5,522 bases of DNA from an uncultured cyanobacterium. GTDB taxonomy: Bacteria; Cyanobacteriota; Cyanobacteriia; CACIAM-69d. A model generated the notes under the pieces. That model did no database searches, was not told where the DNA came from, and saw nothing but the letters and a program-made list of their open reading frames with translations. Positions within the stretch are counted from its first letter, which is position 1, and every line of letters starts with the position of its first letter. Shown in pieces: positions 1-5,498 of the stretch. The translations under genes were made by a program, and so were the position numbers. Location of the stretch: assembly GCA_937894105.1 (NCBI GenBank), contig CALCTI010000544.1, positions 1 to 5,522 of the forward strand, written 5' to 3'.

Positions 1-59
1 AAAGATGCTTTTCTGGTGATCTCCCGTAGCTTGTAAGGACCAGAGCAACCCATCATTAA

Positions 60-88
60 GATTGGACCACTACCGCTCGTGGTTAATC
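60..88 (+). terminator. Imperfect hairpin, possible terminator of an upstream gene
   Basis: GATT (60-63) pairs with AATC (85-88) and ACCAC (66-70) pairs with GTGGT (79-83). They are separated by one G-T wobble and a single-base bulge, leaving an 8-base loop. It begins 24 bases after a plus-strand TAA at 34-36, so it could end transcription of a gene whose 3' tip enters the window. No T-run follows, so the terminator reading is weak. Confidence 0.25.
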
Positions 89-258
89 ACTGAACAATAT
101 TGTTTAAGGATATTGTCGCATCAACATTTTGGTGGTGATGCAACGTAATGCATGCTGAGCCTTAATCTACAGAAGGTTCAAGCTTTTCGAAATTAAGCAA
201 CCATCACATTGCATTAATACCAACATTTTTTCTGATTGACGTTATGGCCTATTAAACC

Positions 259-286
259 TTGACCTGTCATCAGCAGAGTGTATCAA
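259..286 (+). promoter_or_regulatory. Candidate sigma70-type promoter for the glycosyltransferase gene
   Basis: TTGACC at 259-264 matches five of six bases of the -35 consensus. TATCAA at 281-286 matches four of six of the -10 consensus, and the spacer is 16 bases. Transcription would begin near 293, giving a leader of about 130 bases before the ATG at 422. No better -35/-10 pair was seen closer to the gene. This is a consensus match by eye only; such matches arise often by chance in AT-rich DNA. Confidence 0.3.
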
Positions 287-421
287 ATGTCACTCAAGCA
301 CCGCTCAAATACCACTGATAAATTGATGCGGACTAAGGAATTGCGACTCTGTGCAAAGGCAATATCTCAGTGTCTTGGGGTCAATAGCCTGTAGGATATG
401 CGTTGCTGATTATGTAAGTTA

Positions 422-1639
422 ATGGTTGTTGATCCACTGCCTGGTAATTCTGCTGTGGCTCCTTTAATGCCGGTGCCCGAGGGAACCTATAAGGTGCCGA
501 GTTTAGACGCACTGAGTTTAGGCGATCGCCCCTCTCCGTTCCTGTCGTTAATTATCCCCACCTATCAAGAAGCGAACAATATTGCCACCCTGATTCAGCA
601 GTTAACGCAGCTGCTTGATCCGATTTTGCCGGAGAATTACGAGCTGATCGTGGTGGATGACAATAGCCCGGATCGCACCTGGGAATCTGCCCAGAAAATT
701 GCCGCCCTGTATCCGGTGCAGGTGATGCGACGGATTGACGAACGGGGATTATCCACGGCGGTGATTCGAGGCTGGCAGGGGGCTCACGGTCAAGTGCTGG
801 GGGTAATTGATGCGGATTTACAGCATCCCCCAGAGACGCTGATTGAGCTACTGTCAGAAATTCGCCGGGGGGCAGATTTGGCGATCGCCAGTCGTCACGT
901 GGTGGGCGGCGGCGTCAGCGACTGGAGCCTGGCGCGGCGAGTACTCTCCCGAGGAGCTCAAATGCTGGGATTGATCATCTTGCCGGAAGTGGTCAGCCGG
1001 GTGTCGGATCCCATGAGCGGCTATTTTCTGGTGCGGCGCGAGGCGATCGCCAACCTTTCCCTGAGCCCCGTCGGCTACAAAATTCTCATTGAAGTACTCG
1101 GTCGCGGTCAGGTGCACTGGATTGGCGAGTGTGGCTACGTGTTTCAAGAGCGCCAGGAAGGAGACAGCAAGGTGTCTCGCCAGCACTACTGGGATTATTT
1201 ACTGCATCTGTGGCGGCTGCGGTGGGCGCGATGGCAAGGGGGGCGGCTGCTGCGCTTTGGCATTGTGGGCTTTAGCGGAGTGTTTGTGGATATGGCGGTG
1301 TTTTACGGGTTGCGCGGGGTGCTGGGCTGGGGATTGACCCGCAGCGCAGTGCTGTCGGCGGAGGTGGCAATTATCAATAATTTTTTATGGAATGATCGCT
1401 GGACCTTTGGAGATATTGCCCGCCGCCAAACCCGCCGTCGTCAAATTCTAAAGCGCTTTCTTAAGTTCAACGTGGTGTGTCTATTAGGGCTACTGCTTAA
1501 CGTAACGATTATCAATATGTTGTTTAACGGCTTTGGGGGCAATGCTTATGTGGCAAAGCTTTTGGCGATCGCTGCCGTTACCCTGTGGAATTTTTGGTTC
1601 AATCTCAAACTAAGCTGGCGAGTCACTGAAAAAGATTAG
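422..1639 (+). CDS. Membrane-bound GT2 glycosyltransferase (polyprenyl-phosphate sugar synthase type) fused to a GtrA domain
   Basis: The 405-residue protein has two parts. Residues about 38-250 form a GT-A fold family 2 glycosyltransferase of the dolichyl-phosphate mannose synthase (DPM1) type. Visible are the opening strand SLIIPTYQEANNI (42-54), VVDDNSPDRT (77-86) with the nucleotide-binding Asp79/Asp80, the metal-binding DADLQ at 130-134, and DPMSGYFLVRR at 196-206, typical of this subfamily. A Trp/Arg-rich link (255-275) leads to a GtrA domain (about 277-401) with four hydrophobic segments near 278-298, 306-322, 350-370 and 376-396. By family knowledge such proteins move a sugar from GDP- or UDP-sugar to a polyprenyl phosphate; GtrA domains are linked to handling of the lipid-linked sugar in the membrane. 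The sugar and acceptor cannot be read from sequence. The ATG at 422 is the first start after an in-frame TGA at 407-409, with no clear Shine-Dalgarno. Met16 is a possible alternative, since residues 1-37 look poorly structured. Confidence 0.93.
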   Translation: MVVDPLPGNSAVAPLMPVPEGTYKVPSLDALSLGDRPSPFLSLIIPTYQEANNIATLIQQLTQLLDPILPENYELIVVDDNSPDRTWESAQKIAALYPVQVMRRIDERGLSTAVIRGWQGAHGQVLGVIDADLQHPPETLIELLSEIRRGADLAIASRHVVGGGVSDWSLARRVLSRGAQMLGLIILPEVVSRVSDPMSGYFLVRREAIANLSLSPVGYKILIEVLGRGQVHWIGECGYVFQERQEGDSKVSRQHYWDYLLHLWRLRWARWQGGRLLRFGIVGFSGVFVDMAVFYGLRGVLGWGLTRSAVLSAEVAIINNFLWNDRWTFGDIARRQTRRRQILKRFLKFNVVCLLGLLLNVTIINMLFNGFGGNAYVAKLLAIAAVTLWNFWFNLKLSWRVTEKD

Positions 1640-1682
1640 CCGGTTAGCCCTTAAAGATTAGATCCCCCAAAAATCCAAAATC

Positions 1683-1724
1683 CTAACGCCCTCACCGCTG
1701 TCCTTTAAACTGTGAGGGCGTTAG
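1683..1724 (+). terminator. Strong hairpin after the glycosyltransferase gene
   Basis: A perfect 13-bp inverted repeat, CTAACGCCCTCAC (1683-1695) and GTGAGGGCGTTAG (1712-1724), encloses a 16-base loop and starts 43 bases after the stop codon. It is GC-rich enough to stop transcription, but no T-run follows on the plus strand. Read on the minus strand it is followed by GATTTTGGATTTTTGG, so it may also back up the terminator of the convergent gene. Cyanobacterial terminators often lack a strong T-run. Confidence 0.6.
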
Positions 1725-1733
1725 TTAGGGCAT

Positions 1734-1774
1734 AAAAAACCTGGCTCTCCATTGTTTAAGCAATGGGAACCAGG
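1734..1774 (-). terminator. Rho-independent terminator of the DUF2808 gene
   Basis: On the minus strand, CCTGGTTCCCATTG (1774-1761) pairs with CAATGGAGAGCCAGG (1754-1740) around a 6-base loop, with a small bulge and mismatch in the stem. Six T follow directly (1739-1734). It begins about 50 bases past the DUF2808 stop codon. This is the only hairpin in the window with a classical T-run directly after it. Confidence 0.85.
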
Positions 1775-1824
1775 AGTTTCAAACAGTTGCAGTGGGTAAT
1801 TACAACAAGTCTAATTGATTTTTT

Positions 1825-2388
1825 CTAATCGATGTCGATAACCCAGTTACCAAGGTTCCGAAATCGCTCGGCGCGATCGCCCGGAATCGCAATTTTGCAT
1901 GCGAATTTAAAAAATCCGCCGTCGCGGGGATTAATAACATTATGAAAAACCACTTCAACTCGTTCCCCAGCCGGAATCGGCTCTTCAGGAATAAGGGACA
2001 CAATGCCAATCGTGGGGTCCAAATTCAGCTCTTTTAGCTTAAAGCGGCGATCGCGGCCGCGACGCTTTTTACGATAGCGCAGTTCAATATTTTCCGGGTC
2101 AAGCTGCCCGTCCCACCGGTCCGGATTGTAGTCCACCACCACGTGGGAAATCGCAGTTTCCTGAACCGGAATCCGTAGCTTGTAACGATCAAAGGAATCG
2201 CTAGAGCCGGACTGTAGGTGAAAATTGAGAGACTGCTCACCGAAGAGGGTTAGACCAGGACCAGCCCCGTGCGCTGCCTGAGGCGGGATCACAGTTGCAG
2301 CGGAAGTAACTGCCGTTAACAGCACTGCAGCGGCTCCAACAGCGCGTCGAGACCAGTTTTTGGCAAAAGGTAAGGGATGGGAAGACAT
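1825..2388 (-). CDS. DUF2808 family exported protein
   Basis: The 187-residue protein is of unknown function and recognisable as DUF2808, a family known mainly from cyanobacteria. With the start at 2388 it opens with a Sec-type signal peptide: a basic stretch ending NWSRR (11-15), a hydrophobic core about 16-34, and likely cleavage near AAHG|AG (38-42), leaving about 146 mature residues. Family-like segments are YKLRIPV (69-75), SHVVVDYNPDRWDG (81-94), the DPENIELRY block (97-105) and VFHNVINPRDGG (147-158). A strongly basic patch at residues 104-119 is unusual within an otherwise mixed-charge protein. A longer reading from a TTG at 2409 adds seven residues, but the ATG at 2388 has GGAG nine bases upstream and gives a better signal peptide, so it is preferred. 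The gene has its own candidate promoter and terminator. A periplasmic or cell-envelope location is inferred. Confidence 0.88.
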   Translation of the reverse strand: MSSHPLPFAKNWSRRAVGAAAVLLTAVTSAATVIPPQAAHGAGPGLTLFGEQSLNFHLQSGSSDSFDRYKLRIPVQETAISHVVVDYNPDRWDGQLDPENIELRYRKKRRGRDRRFKLKELNLDPTIGIVSLIPEEPIPAGERVEVVFHNVINPRDGGFFKFACKIAIPGDRAERFRNLGNWVIDID

Positions 2389-2397
2389 ATGCTTCAG

Positions 2398-2412
2398 CTC
2401 CGTTAGCAACGG
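2398..2412 (-). promoter_or_regulatory. DUF2808 ribosome binding site overlapping a small hairpin
   Basis: On the minus strand GGAG (2401-2398) lies nine bases before the ATG at 2388, which decides the start. Its two G residues are also the last bases of the inverted repeat CCGTT-GCT-AACGG (2412-2400), a 5-bp stem with a 3-base loop. If the hairpin forms in the mRNA it would partly hide the ribosome binding site. Confidence 0.55.
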
Positions 2413-2424
2413 ATAATAAACGCA

Positions 2425-2452
2425 ATTTTAGTCGTGATCACCTAGATTCCAA
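2425..2452 (-). promoter_or_regulatory. Candidate sigma70-type promoter of the DUF2808 gene
   Basis: On the minus strand TTGGAA (2452-2447) matches four of six bases of the -35 consensus. TAAAAT (2430-2425) matches five of six of the -10 consensus, with a 16-base spacer. Transcription would start near 2418, giving a leader of about 30 bases that contains the hairpin and ribosome binding site. The spacer contains an 8-bp palindrome, GTGATCAC (2434-2441), and the dyad GAAAAGTT/AACTTTTC (2458-2486) lies just upstream of the -35. Either could be an operator, though no regulator is identifiable. Confidence 0.45.
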
Positions 2453-2621
2453 CCATAGAAAAGTTCAACTATCACAACAACTTTTCCTGGTGGATTTACG
2501 TTAGGCAATCAAACTAGATAGTAATCATATTACAAAGTTGCTGGGCGATCGCCTATGACAACTTCCAGGGTGACTCCATTTTTATGATCTTGCCCCCATC
2601 GCGCCAGCCTTAACGGCACGA

Positions 2622-2651
2622 ACCCCCAACGCCATTCTTAGCATTGGGGGT
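2622..2651 (-). terminator. Hairpin after the ArsR-type regulator gene
   Basis: ACCCCCAA (2622-2629) and TTGGGGGT (2644-2651) are perfect 8-bp arms. The stem continues inward by GC/GC after one mismatch. It lies about 57 bases past the regulator's stop codon in the minus direction. No T-run follows, so this is a likely but unproven terminator. Confidence 0.5.
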
Positions 2652-2707
2652 CAACGTATCCAATCGGCGATCAAAAGATTCTCACAAGCCCCAAAGCCTG
2701 TCACTCC

Positions 2708-3091
2708 TTACGCAAGATTTCGGCTGGGCCAAACCTGGGCAAACCGACGGTAGGATGCCAAATACTCTTCCAGCACCACAAATTGCGCCACGTTCAGACG
2801 GTAGTAAACCCATCGCCCCTCTTGACGCCCCACAATTAACCCTGCTTGCTTGAGGACTTTCAAGTGAAACGACAGCTTAGATTGGGCAATTCCCCCTAGG
2901 GCATCACACAGCTCTCCAACACACAGCTCCTTGGTGCGCAGCAGCTCTAAGACCTGCAAACGAATGGGGTCCGACAACGCCTGAAAGCCGCCAAGGAAGG
3001 AAAGCTCTTCCGCAATGGGTTGATCGGCGCGAAGGTCAGGGCGATCATCAATGGCGAATGGCGCTTTGGGAAGTTCTAAAGTTGCAGTCAT
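2708..3091 (-). CDS. ArsR/SmtB-family transcriptional regulator
   Basis: The 127-residue winged-helix repressor belongs to the ArsR/SmtB family. Residues about 32-100 form the core: FQALSDPIRLQVLELL (36-51), the ELCVGELC segment (55-62) and the recognition helix SKLSFHLKVLKQAGLI (71-86). The wing follows at about 87-99 (VGRQEGRWVYYRL). Members bind DNA as dimers and leave it on binding a metal(loid) or another signal. The ELCVGELC segment aligns with the ELCVCDLC arsenic site of Escherichia coli ArsR; Cys57 and Cys62 match the outer cysteines, but the middle one is Gly59. The C-terminal helix lacks the Asp/His ligands of the SmtB zinc site. Sensing of arsenite, antimonite or redox state is therefore possible but unproven. 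The ATG at 3091 has no clear Shine-Dalgarno, and the N-terminal 30 residues are an extension beyond the core. It lies downstream of ndhD on the same strand but is separated by 268 bases and a large palindrome. No arsenic-resistance gene is in view. Confidence 0.92.
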   Translation of the reverse strand: MTATLELPKAPFAIDDRPDLRADQPIAEELSFLGGFQALSDPIRLQVLELLRTKELCVGELCDALGGIAQSKLSFHLKVLKQAGLIVGRQEGRWVYYRLNVAQFVVLEEYLASYRRFAQVWPSRNLA

Positions 3092-3181
3092 AGTTATATA
3101 GAAGCTGGAATAAATTAGATGATTTTTGAACTAATCTAAACAGCAATATTTAAATAAGTTTACTAAATCAAACAAAGTCAA
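3092..3181 (-). promoter_or_regulatory. AT-rich upstream region of the regulator gene with candidate operator
   Basis: ArsR-type repressors usually control their own gene through an AT-rich dyad near the promoter. Candidates here are TTAGATGA (3115-3122) with TAATCTAA (3132-3139), matching at 7 of 8 positions with a 9-base gap, and the perfect 10-bp palindrome TATTTAAATA (3147-3156). A -35-like TTGACT reads on the minus strand at 3181-3176, but no well-spaced -10 element follows it. The exact promoter is unresolved. Confidence 0.3.
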
Positions 3182-3212
3182 AAAAACATTTCATCGGTTT
3201 ACAGCATAAAGC

Positions 3213-3248
3213 AATTCCCCTGAATCTTCTAGAAGATTCAGGGGAATT
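3213..3248 (-). terminator. Perfect 36-bp palindrome between ndhD and the regulator gene, likely ndhD terminator
   Basis: AATTCCCCTGAATCTTCT (3213-3230) is followed directly by its exact reverse complement (3231-3248), so the 36 bp form a perfect palindrome with no spacer. As RNA it would fold into a hairpin of about 16 bp with a minimal loop. It lies about 112 bases past the ndhD stop codon. T-runs on either side are weak. A terminator or 3'-end-stabilising hairpin is the likeliest role. Confidence 0.6.
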
Positions 3249-3359
3249 TGAAGTTTTAGTAATGAAGTGAGAGGCTTGATCGCCTTACGGGATCGAGGTT
3301 CTAGACGTTGAAACATGATGTCTAGTCACATGCCATCCCAGTTTTATTGAGTTGCTTCC

Positions 3360-4955
3360 CTATCGGGTCAAGGTGGGCAATGGTGGGGCGATCGCCGCCG
3401 TTGCCGTTTCTAAAGCGTCCGGCTTCGGCTGCTGTTTTTGGGCAACCAAGGTGGGTACCGACGCTCGCAAACGCTGGGTCAAACTGTGGGTCGTGGCATC
3501 ATAAATCTCTGTCAGGGATTTCGGATAAAGACCAATGCCCAAAATCGGCAACATCAGGCAAGCAATAATAAAGACTTCCCGAGGCTCAGCGTCCACTAAT
3601 TTTTCGTGAGAGGTCAGATCCTTATTTTCAGGACCATAGAAAATCTCCCGCAACATAGATAGCAGGTAAATTGGCGTCAGAATTACGCCCACGGCGGCGA
3701 GGATCACAACGAAGACTTTGAAATCAAGGGAGTAGGCATCGCTGGTGCTAAAGCCTAGGAATATCGTCAACTCCGCCACAAAGCCACTCATGCCGGGCAG
3801 CGCCAAAGAGGCGAGGGAACACACCGTAAACATGGAGAAGATCCGAGGCATACGCTGACCAACGCCGCCCATCTCATCCAGCATTAAGGTGTGGGTGCGA
3901 TCGTAAGTTGCGCCCACCAGGAAGAACAAACTCGCTCCAATCAGACCGTGGGATACCATCTGCAGCACCGCACCGCTCATGCCCAAGTCCGTAAAGGAGG
4001 CAATACCAATCAAGACAAAGCCCATATGGGAAATGGATGAATAGGCAATTTTGCGCTTTAGATTCCGCTGGGCAAAGGATGTCAGAGCCGCATAAACGAT
4101 ATTGACAATTCCCAGAATCACCAACACAGGCGCAAAAACCGCGTGGGCATCGGGCAACATGCCCGCATTCATGCGAATCAACGCATAGCCCCCCATTTTC
4201 AACAAAATTCCCGCCAGCAACATGTGAACTGGAGCCGTAGCTTCACCGTGAGCATCGGGTAGCCAAGTGTGTAGGGGAAAAATGGGGAGTTTGACGGCAT
4301 AGGCAATAAAGAAGCCGGCGTACAAAAACAGTTGCAGGGTTTGTCCGTAAGGCTTAGCGGCGAGGGTGGCCATATCAAAGGTGACCGTATCGCCGTAGAA
4401 AGCCATGGTCAAAGCCGACAGCAAAATAAACAGGGAGCCGCCAGCGGTGTAGAGAATAAATTTGGTCGCCGCATACAGTCGCCGTTTTCCGCCCCAAATG
4501 GACAGCAGCAGGTAAACAGGGATCAGCTCCAGTTCCCACACCAAGAAAAATAGCAGCATGTCCTGGACAGCAAAGACGGCAATTTGCCCGCCGTACATAC
4601 ACAGCAACAGGAAGTAAAACAGCTTGGGTTTGAGGGTGACGGGCCAAGCGGCCAGGGTTGCCAAGGTTGTGATAAAGCCCGTTAGCAGCACTAGGGGCAT
4701 GGATAGCCCATCGACCCCTACGGACCATTTCAGGTCGAGCTGCTCAATCCAGGTGTAACTTTCCACGAGTTGGAGACCCGGCTGGGAAAAGTCGTACTGG
4801 GTGTAGAAGGCGTAAACCAGGATTGCAAAGTTAATCAGCCCGATCGTCAAGGAATACCAGCGAACGGTTTTGCCGCCTTTGTCCGGAATAATGGGCAGGA
4901 GCAGGGCAGCCGCAACGGGTAACAGGATGGTGGTAGTTAACCAAGGAAAAGCCAT
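3360..4955 (-). CDS. ndhD: NAD(P)H-quinone oxidoreductase subunit 4 (NdhD, NDH-1 chain 4)
   Basis: The 531-residue protein is the antiporter-like, proton-pumping membrane subunit of cyanobacterial NDH-1 in the thylakoid membrane, homologous to NuoM/ND4. NDH-1 passes electrons to plastoquinone for respiration and cyclic flow around photosystem I. Many hydrophobic helices are visible, as expected for a 14-helix subunit. Key residues can be placed: Glu141 in VWELELIP (139-146) and Lys222 in VKLPIFPLHTWLPDAH (221-236), matching the conserved Glu and Lys of the NuoM proton channel; KIAYSSISHMGF (302-313); and LALPGMSGFVAEL (384-396). The loop FYGPENKDL (439-447) and segment EKLVDAEPREVF (451-462) resemble the NdhD1/NdhD2 respiratory type rather than the CO2-uptake NdhD3/NdhD4 forms. 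The last 30 residues are a Pro/Ala/Gln-rich tail. The ATG at 4955 is the only standard start after an in-frame TAA near 5005; no Shine-Dalgarno is seen. The partner gene ndhF, often adjacent, is not in the window. Confidence 0.96.
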   Translation of the reverse strand: MAFPWLTTTILLPVAAALLLPIIPDKGGKTVRWYSLTIGLINFAILVYAFYTQYDFSQPGLQLVESYTWIEQLDLKWSVGVDGLSMPLVLLTGFITTLATLAAWPVTLKPKLFYFLLLCMYGGQIAVFAVQDMLLFFLVWELELIPVYLLLSIWGGKRRLYAATKFILYTAGGSLFILLSALTMAFYGDTVTFDMATLAAKPYGQTLQLFLYAGFFIAYAVKLPIFPLHTWLPDAHGEATAPVHMLLAGILLKMGGYALIRMNAGMLPDAHAVFAPVLVILGIVNIVYAALTSFAQRNLKRKIAYSSISHMGFVLIGIASFTDLGMSGAVLQMVSHGLIGASLFFLVGATYDRTHTLMLDEMGGVGQRMPRIFSMFTVCSLASLALPGMSGFVAELTIFLGFSTSDAYSLDFKVFVVILAAVGVILTPIYLLSMLREIFYGPENKDLTSHEKLVDAEPREVFIIACLMLPILGIGLYPKSLTEIYDATTHSLTQRLRASVPTLVAQKQQPKPDALETATAAIAPPLPTLTR

Positions 4956-5127
4956 AGCGGACAGGAATAAAAGGTTAGGCGAATACGCACAGGAAATCCG
5001 TTTTTAGGATGGGTGCGCAATGGATTTAGAAGAAAGCTTTTAGTGAAGGCTAAAGCGCAAGGTTAACGAGCAAGTTAGCCGAAGAGGTAGGATGTGCGCG
5101 TCGGAAAATCTAGCGGTGATTACGTGA

Positions 5128-5154
5128 ATTGCCCATAAAAGATTGGCCATAAAA
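5128..5154. repeat. Two tandem ATTGsCCATAAAA repeats upstream of ndhD
   Basis: ATTGCCCATAAAA (5128-5140) and ATTGGCCATAAAA (5142-5154) match at 12 of 13 positions with a 14-base period. They lie about 175-200 bases before the ndhD start. Direct repeats of this size can be binding sites for an activator or repressor, but no known site was recognised. Confidence 0.55.
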
Positions 5155-5246
5155 ACTAAGCAGAAACGTGGCGGAACAGGGCAGATAGATTTGAACCCTA
5201 GCGCACAAGCAACGCAAAAAGCACAGCGCGAAAGAGTAAGTCGCCC

Positions 5247-5278
5247 TAGAGCGATGGAAACGCTCTACCTATGTTTTT
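5247..5278 (+). terminator. Hairpin with nearby T-run upstream of ndhD
   Basis: TAGAGCG (5247-5253) and CGCTCTA (5261-5267) form a perfect 7-bp stem with a 7-base loop. On the plus strand CCTATG and then five T (5274-5278) follow. It could end plus-strand transcripts or block read-through toward the right, but no plus-strand gene precedes it. On the minus strand it could lie in a long ndhD leader. Confidence 0.3.
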
Positions 5279-5498
5279 AGAAAATCCCAAGGGGCTCGAC
5301 AAGGGACTGTAAAGTTTCTGATAATTGCCCGGAGTTTTTATGTCGTTACGTCAAGTGGATCTTGGGCTTTCTTTTTCCATATTTAAGCCCTGTTGAGTTT
5401 CACTGATTTTTGTAAATCATTCTCGTTGCGCTAAAAGGGTTGAGTTGAGGGGTATCTCCTGGTTTTTTCCGCTTTAGCTTAGGCTCGTTGTTTGATCG

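Larger units (their letters stand above)
1..421. other. Gene-poor region upstream of the glycosyltransferase
   Basis: No open frame of convincing length lies here on either strand. The region is relatively AT-rich and holds several short dyads: an imperfect hairpin at 60-88, a perfect 12-bp palindrome AACAATATTGTT at 93-104, a 6-bp inverted repeat GCATCA/TGATGC at 118-123 and 136-141, and TTTCGAAA at 185-192. The plus strand is open from base 1 to a TAA at 34-36, which could be the last 11 codons of a gene outside the window, but that length is not significant. A candidate promoter at 259-286 and a 35-codon open frame at 287-394 are discussed separately. Confidence 0.6.
2389..2707. other. Intergenic region between the ArsR-type gene and the DUF2808 gene
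   Basis: No gene was seen. The part next to DUF2808 carries its candidate promoter and three nested or adjacent dyads: GAAAAGTT/AACTTTTC (2458-2465, 2479-2486), GTAAT-CAT-ATTAC (2521-2533) and AAGTTG/CAACTT (2535-2540, 2559-2564). The last of these flanks a HIP1 site at 2545-2552. The part next to the regulator gene carries its hairpin at 2622-2651. An open frame on the plus strand from 2644 overlaps the regulator gene in antisense and is not considered real. Confidence 0.7.
522..3395. repeat. HIP1 octamers (GCGATCGC), eight copies
   Basis: Perfect GCGATCGC palindromes start at 522, 881, 1043, 1565, 1873, 2047, 2545 and 3388. Several are extended to GGCGATCGCC. HIP1 is a highly over-represented octamer of many cyanobacterial genomes, so this supports the taxonomic reading. 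Four fall in the glycosyltransferase gene, two in the DUF2808 gene, one in the 2389-2707 spacer and one near the 3' end of ndhD. None occurs from 3396 to 5522. Confidence 0.95.

Noticed and set aside
24..36. 13-base match CCGTAGCTTGTAA shared with 2173-2185
   Set aside because: One 13-base match between two sites in a window this size is not surprising by chance, and the flanks do not extend it.
1..56. Open frames on both strands at the left edge (plus strand to TAA at 34-36; minus strand from ATG at 56)
   Set aside because: Too short to distinguish from chance, no ribosome binding site on the minus strand, and no family recognised.
854..1186. Minus-strand 110-codon open frame inside the glycosyltransferase gene
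   Set aside because: It lies wholly antisense to a well-conserved catalytic domain and has no recognisable features.
2521..2533. GTA...TAC pattern suggesting an NtcA nitrogen-regulator site
   Set aside because: The spacing between GTA and TAC is seven bases, whereas the NtcA consensus needs eight. Kept only as an unassigned dyad.
4375..4728. Minus-strand 117-codon open frame inside ndhD
   Set aside because: It is an out-of-frame shadow of ndhD; its sequence matches nothing recognised and ndhD is intact across it.
2708..4955. An operon joining ndhD and the ArsR-type gene
   Set aside because: They share a strand, but 268 bases, a 36-bp palindrome and an AT-rich promoter-like region separate them.
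5185..5205. GGGTTCAAATC on the minus strand, resembling a tRNA T-arm
   Set aside because: The five bases on each side of the loop do not pair, and no acceptor, D or anticodon stem can be placed around it.
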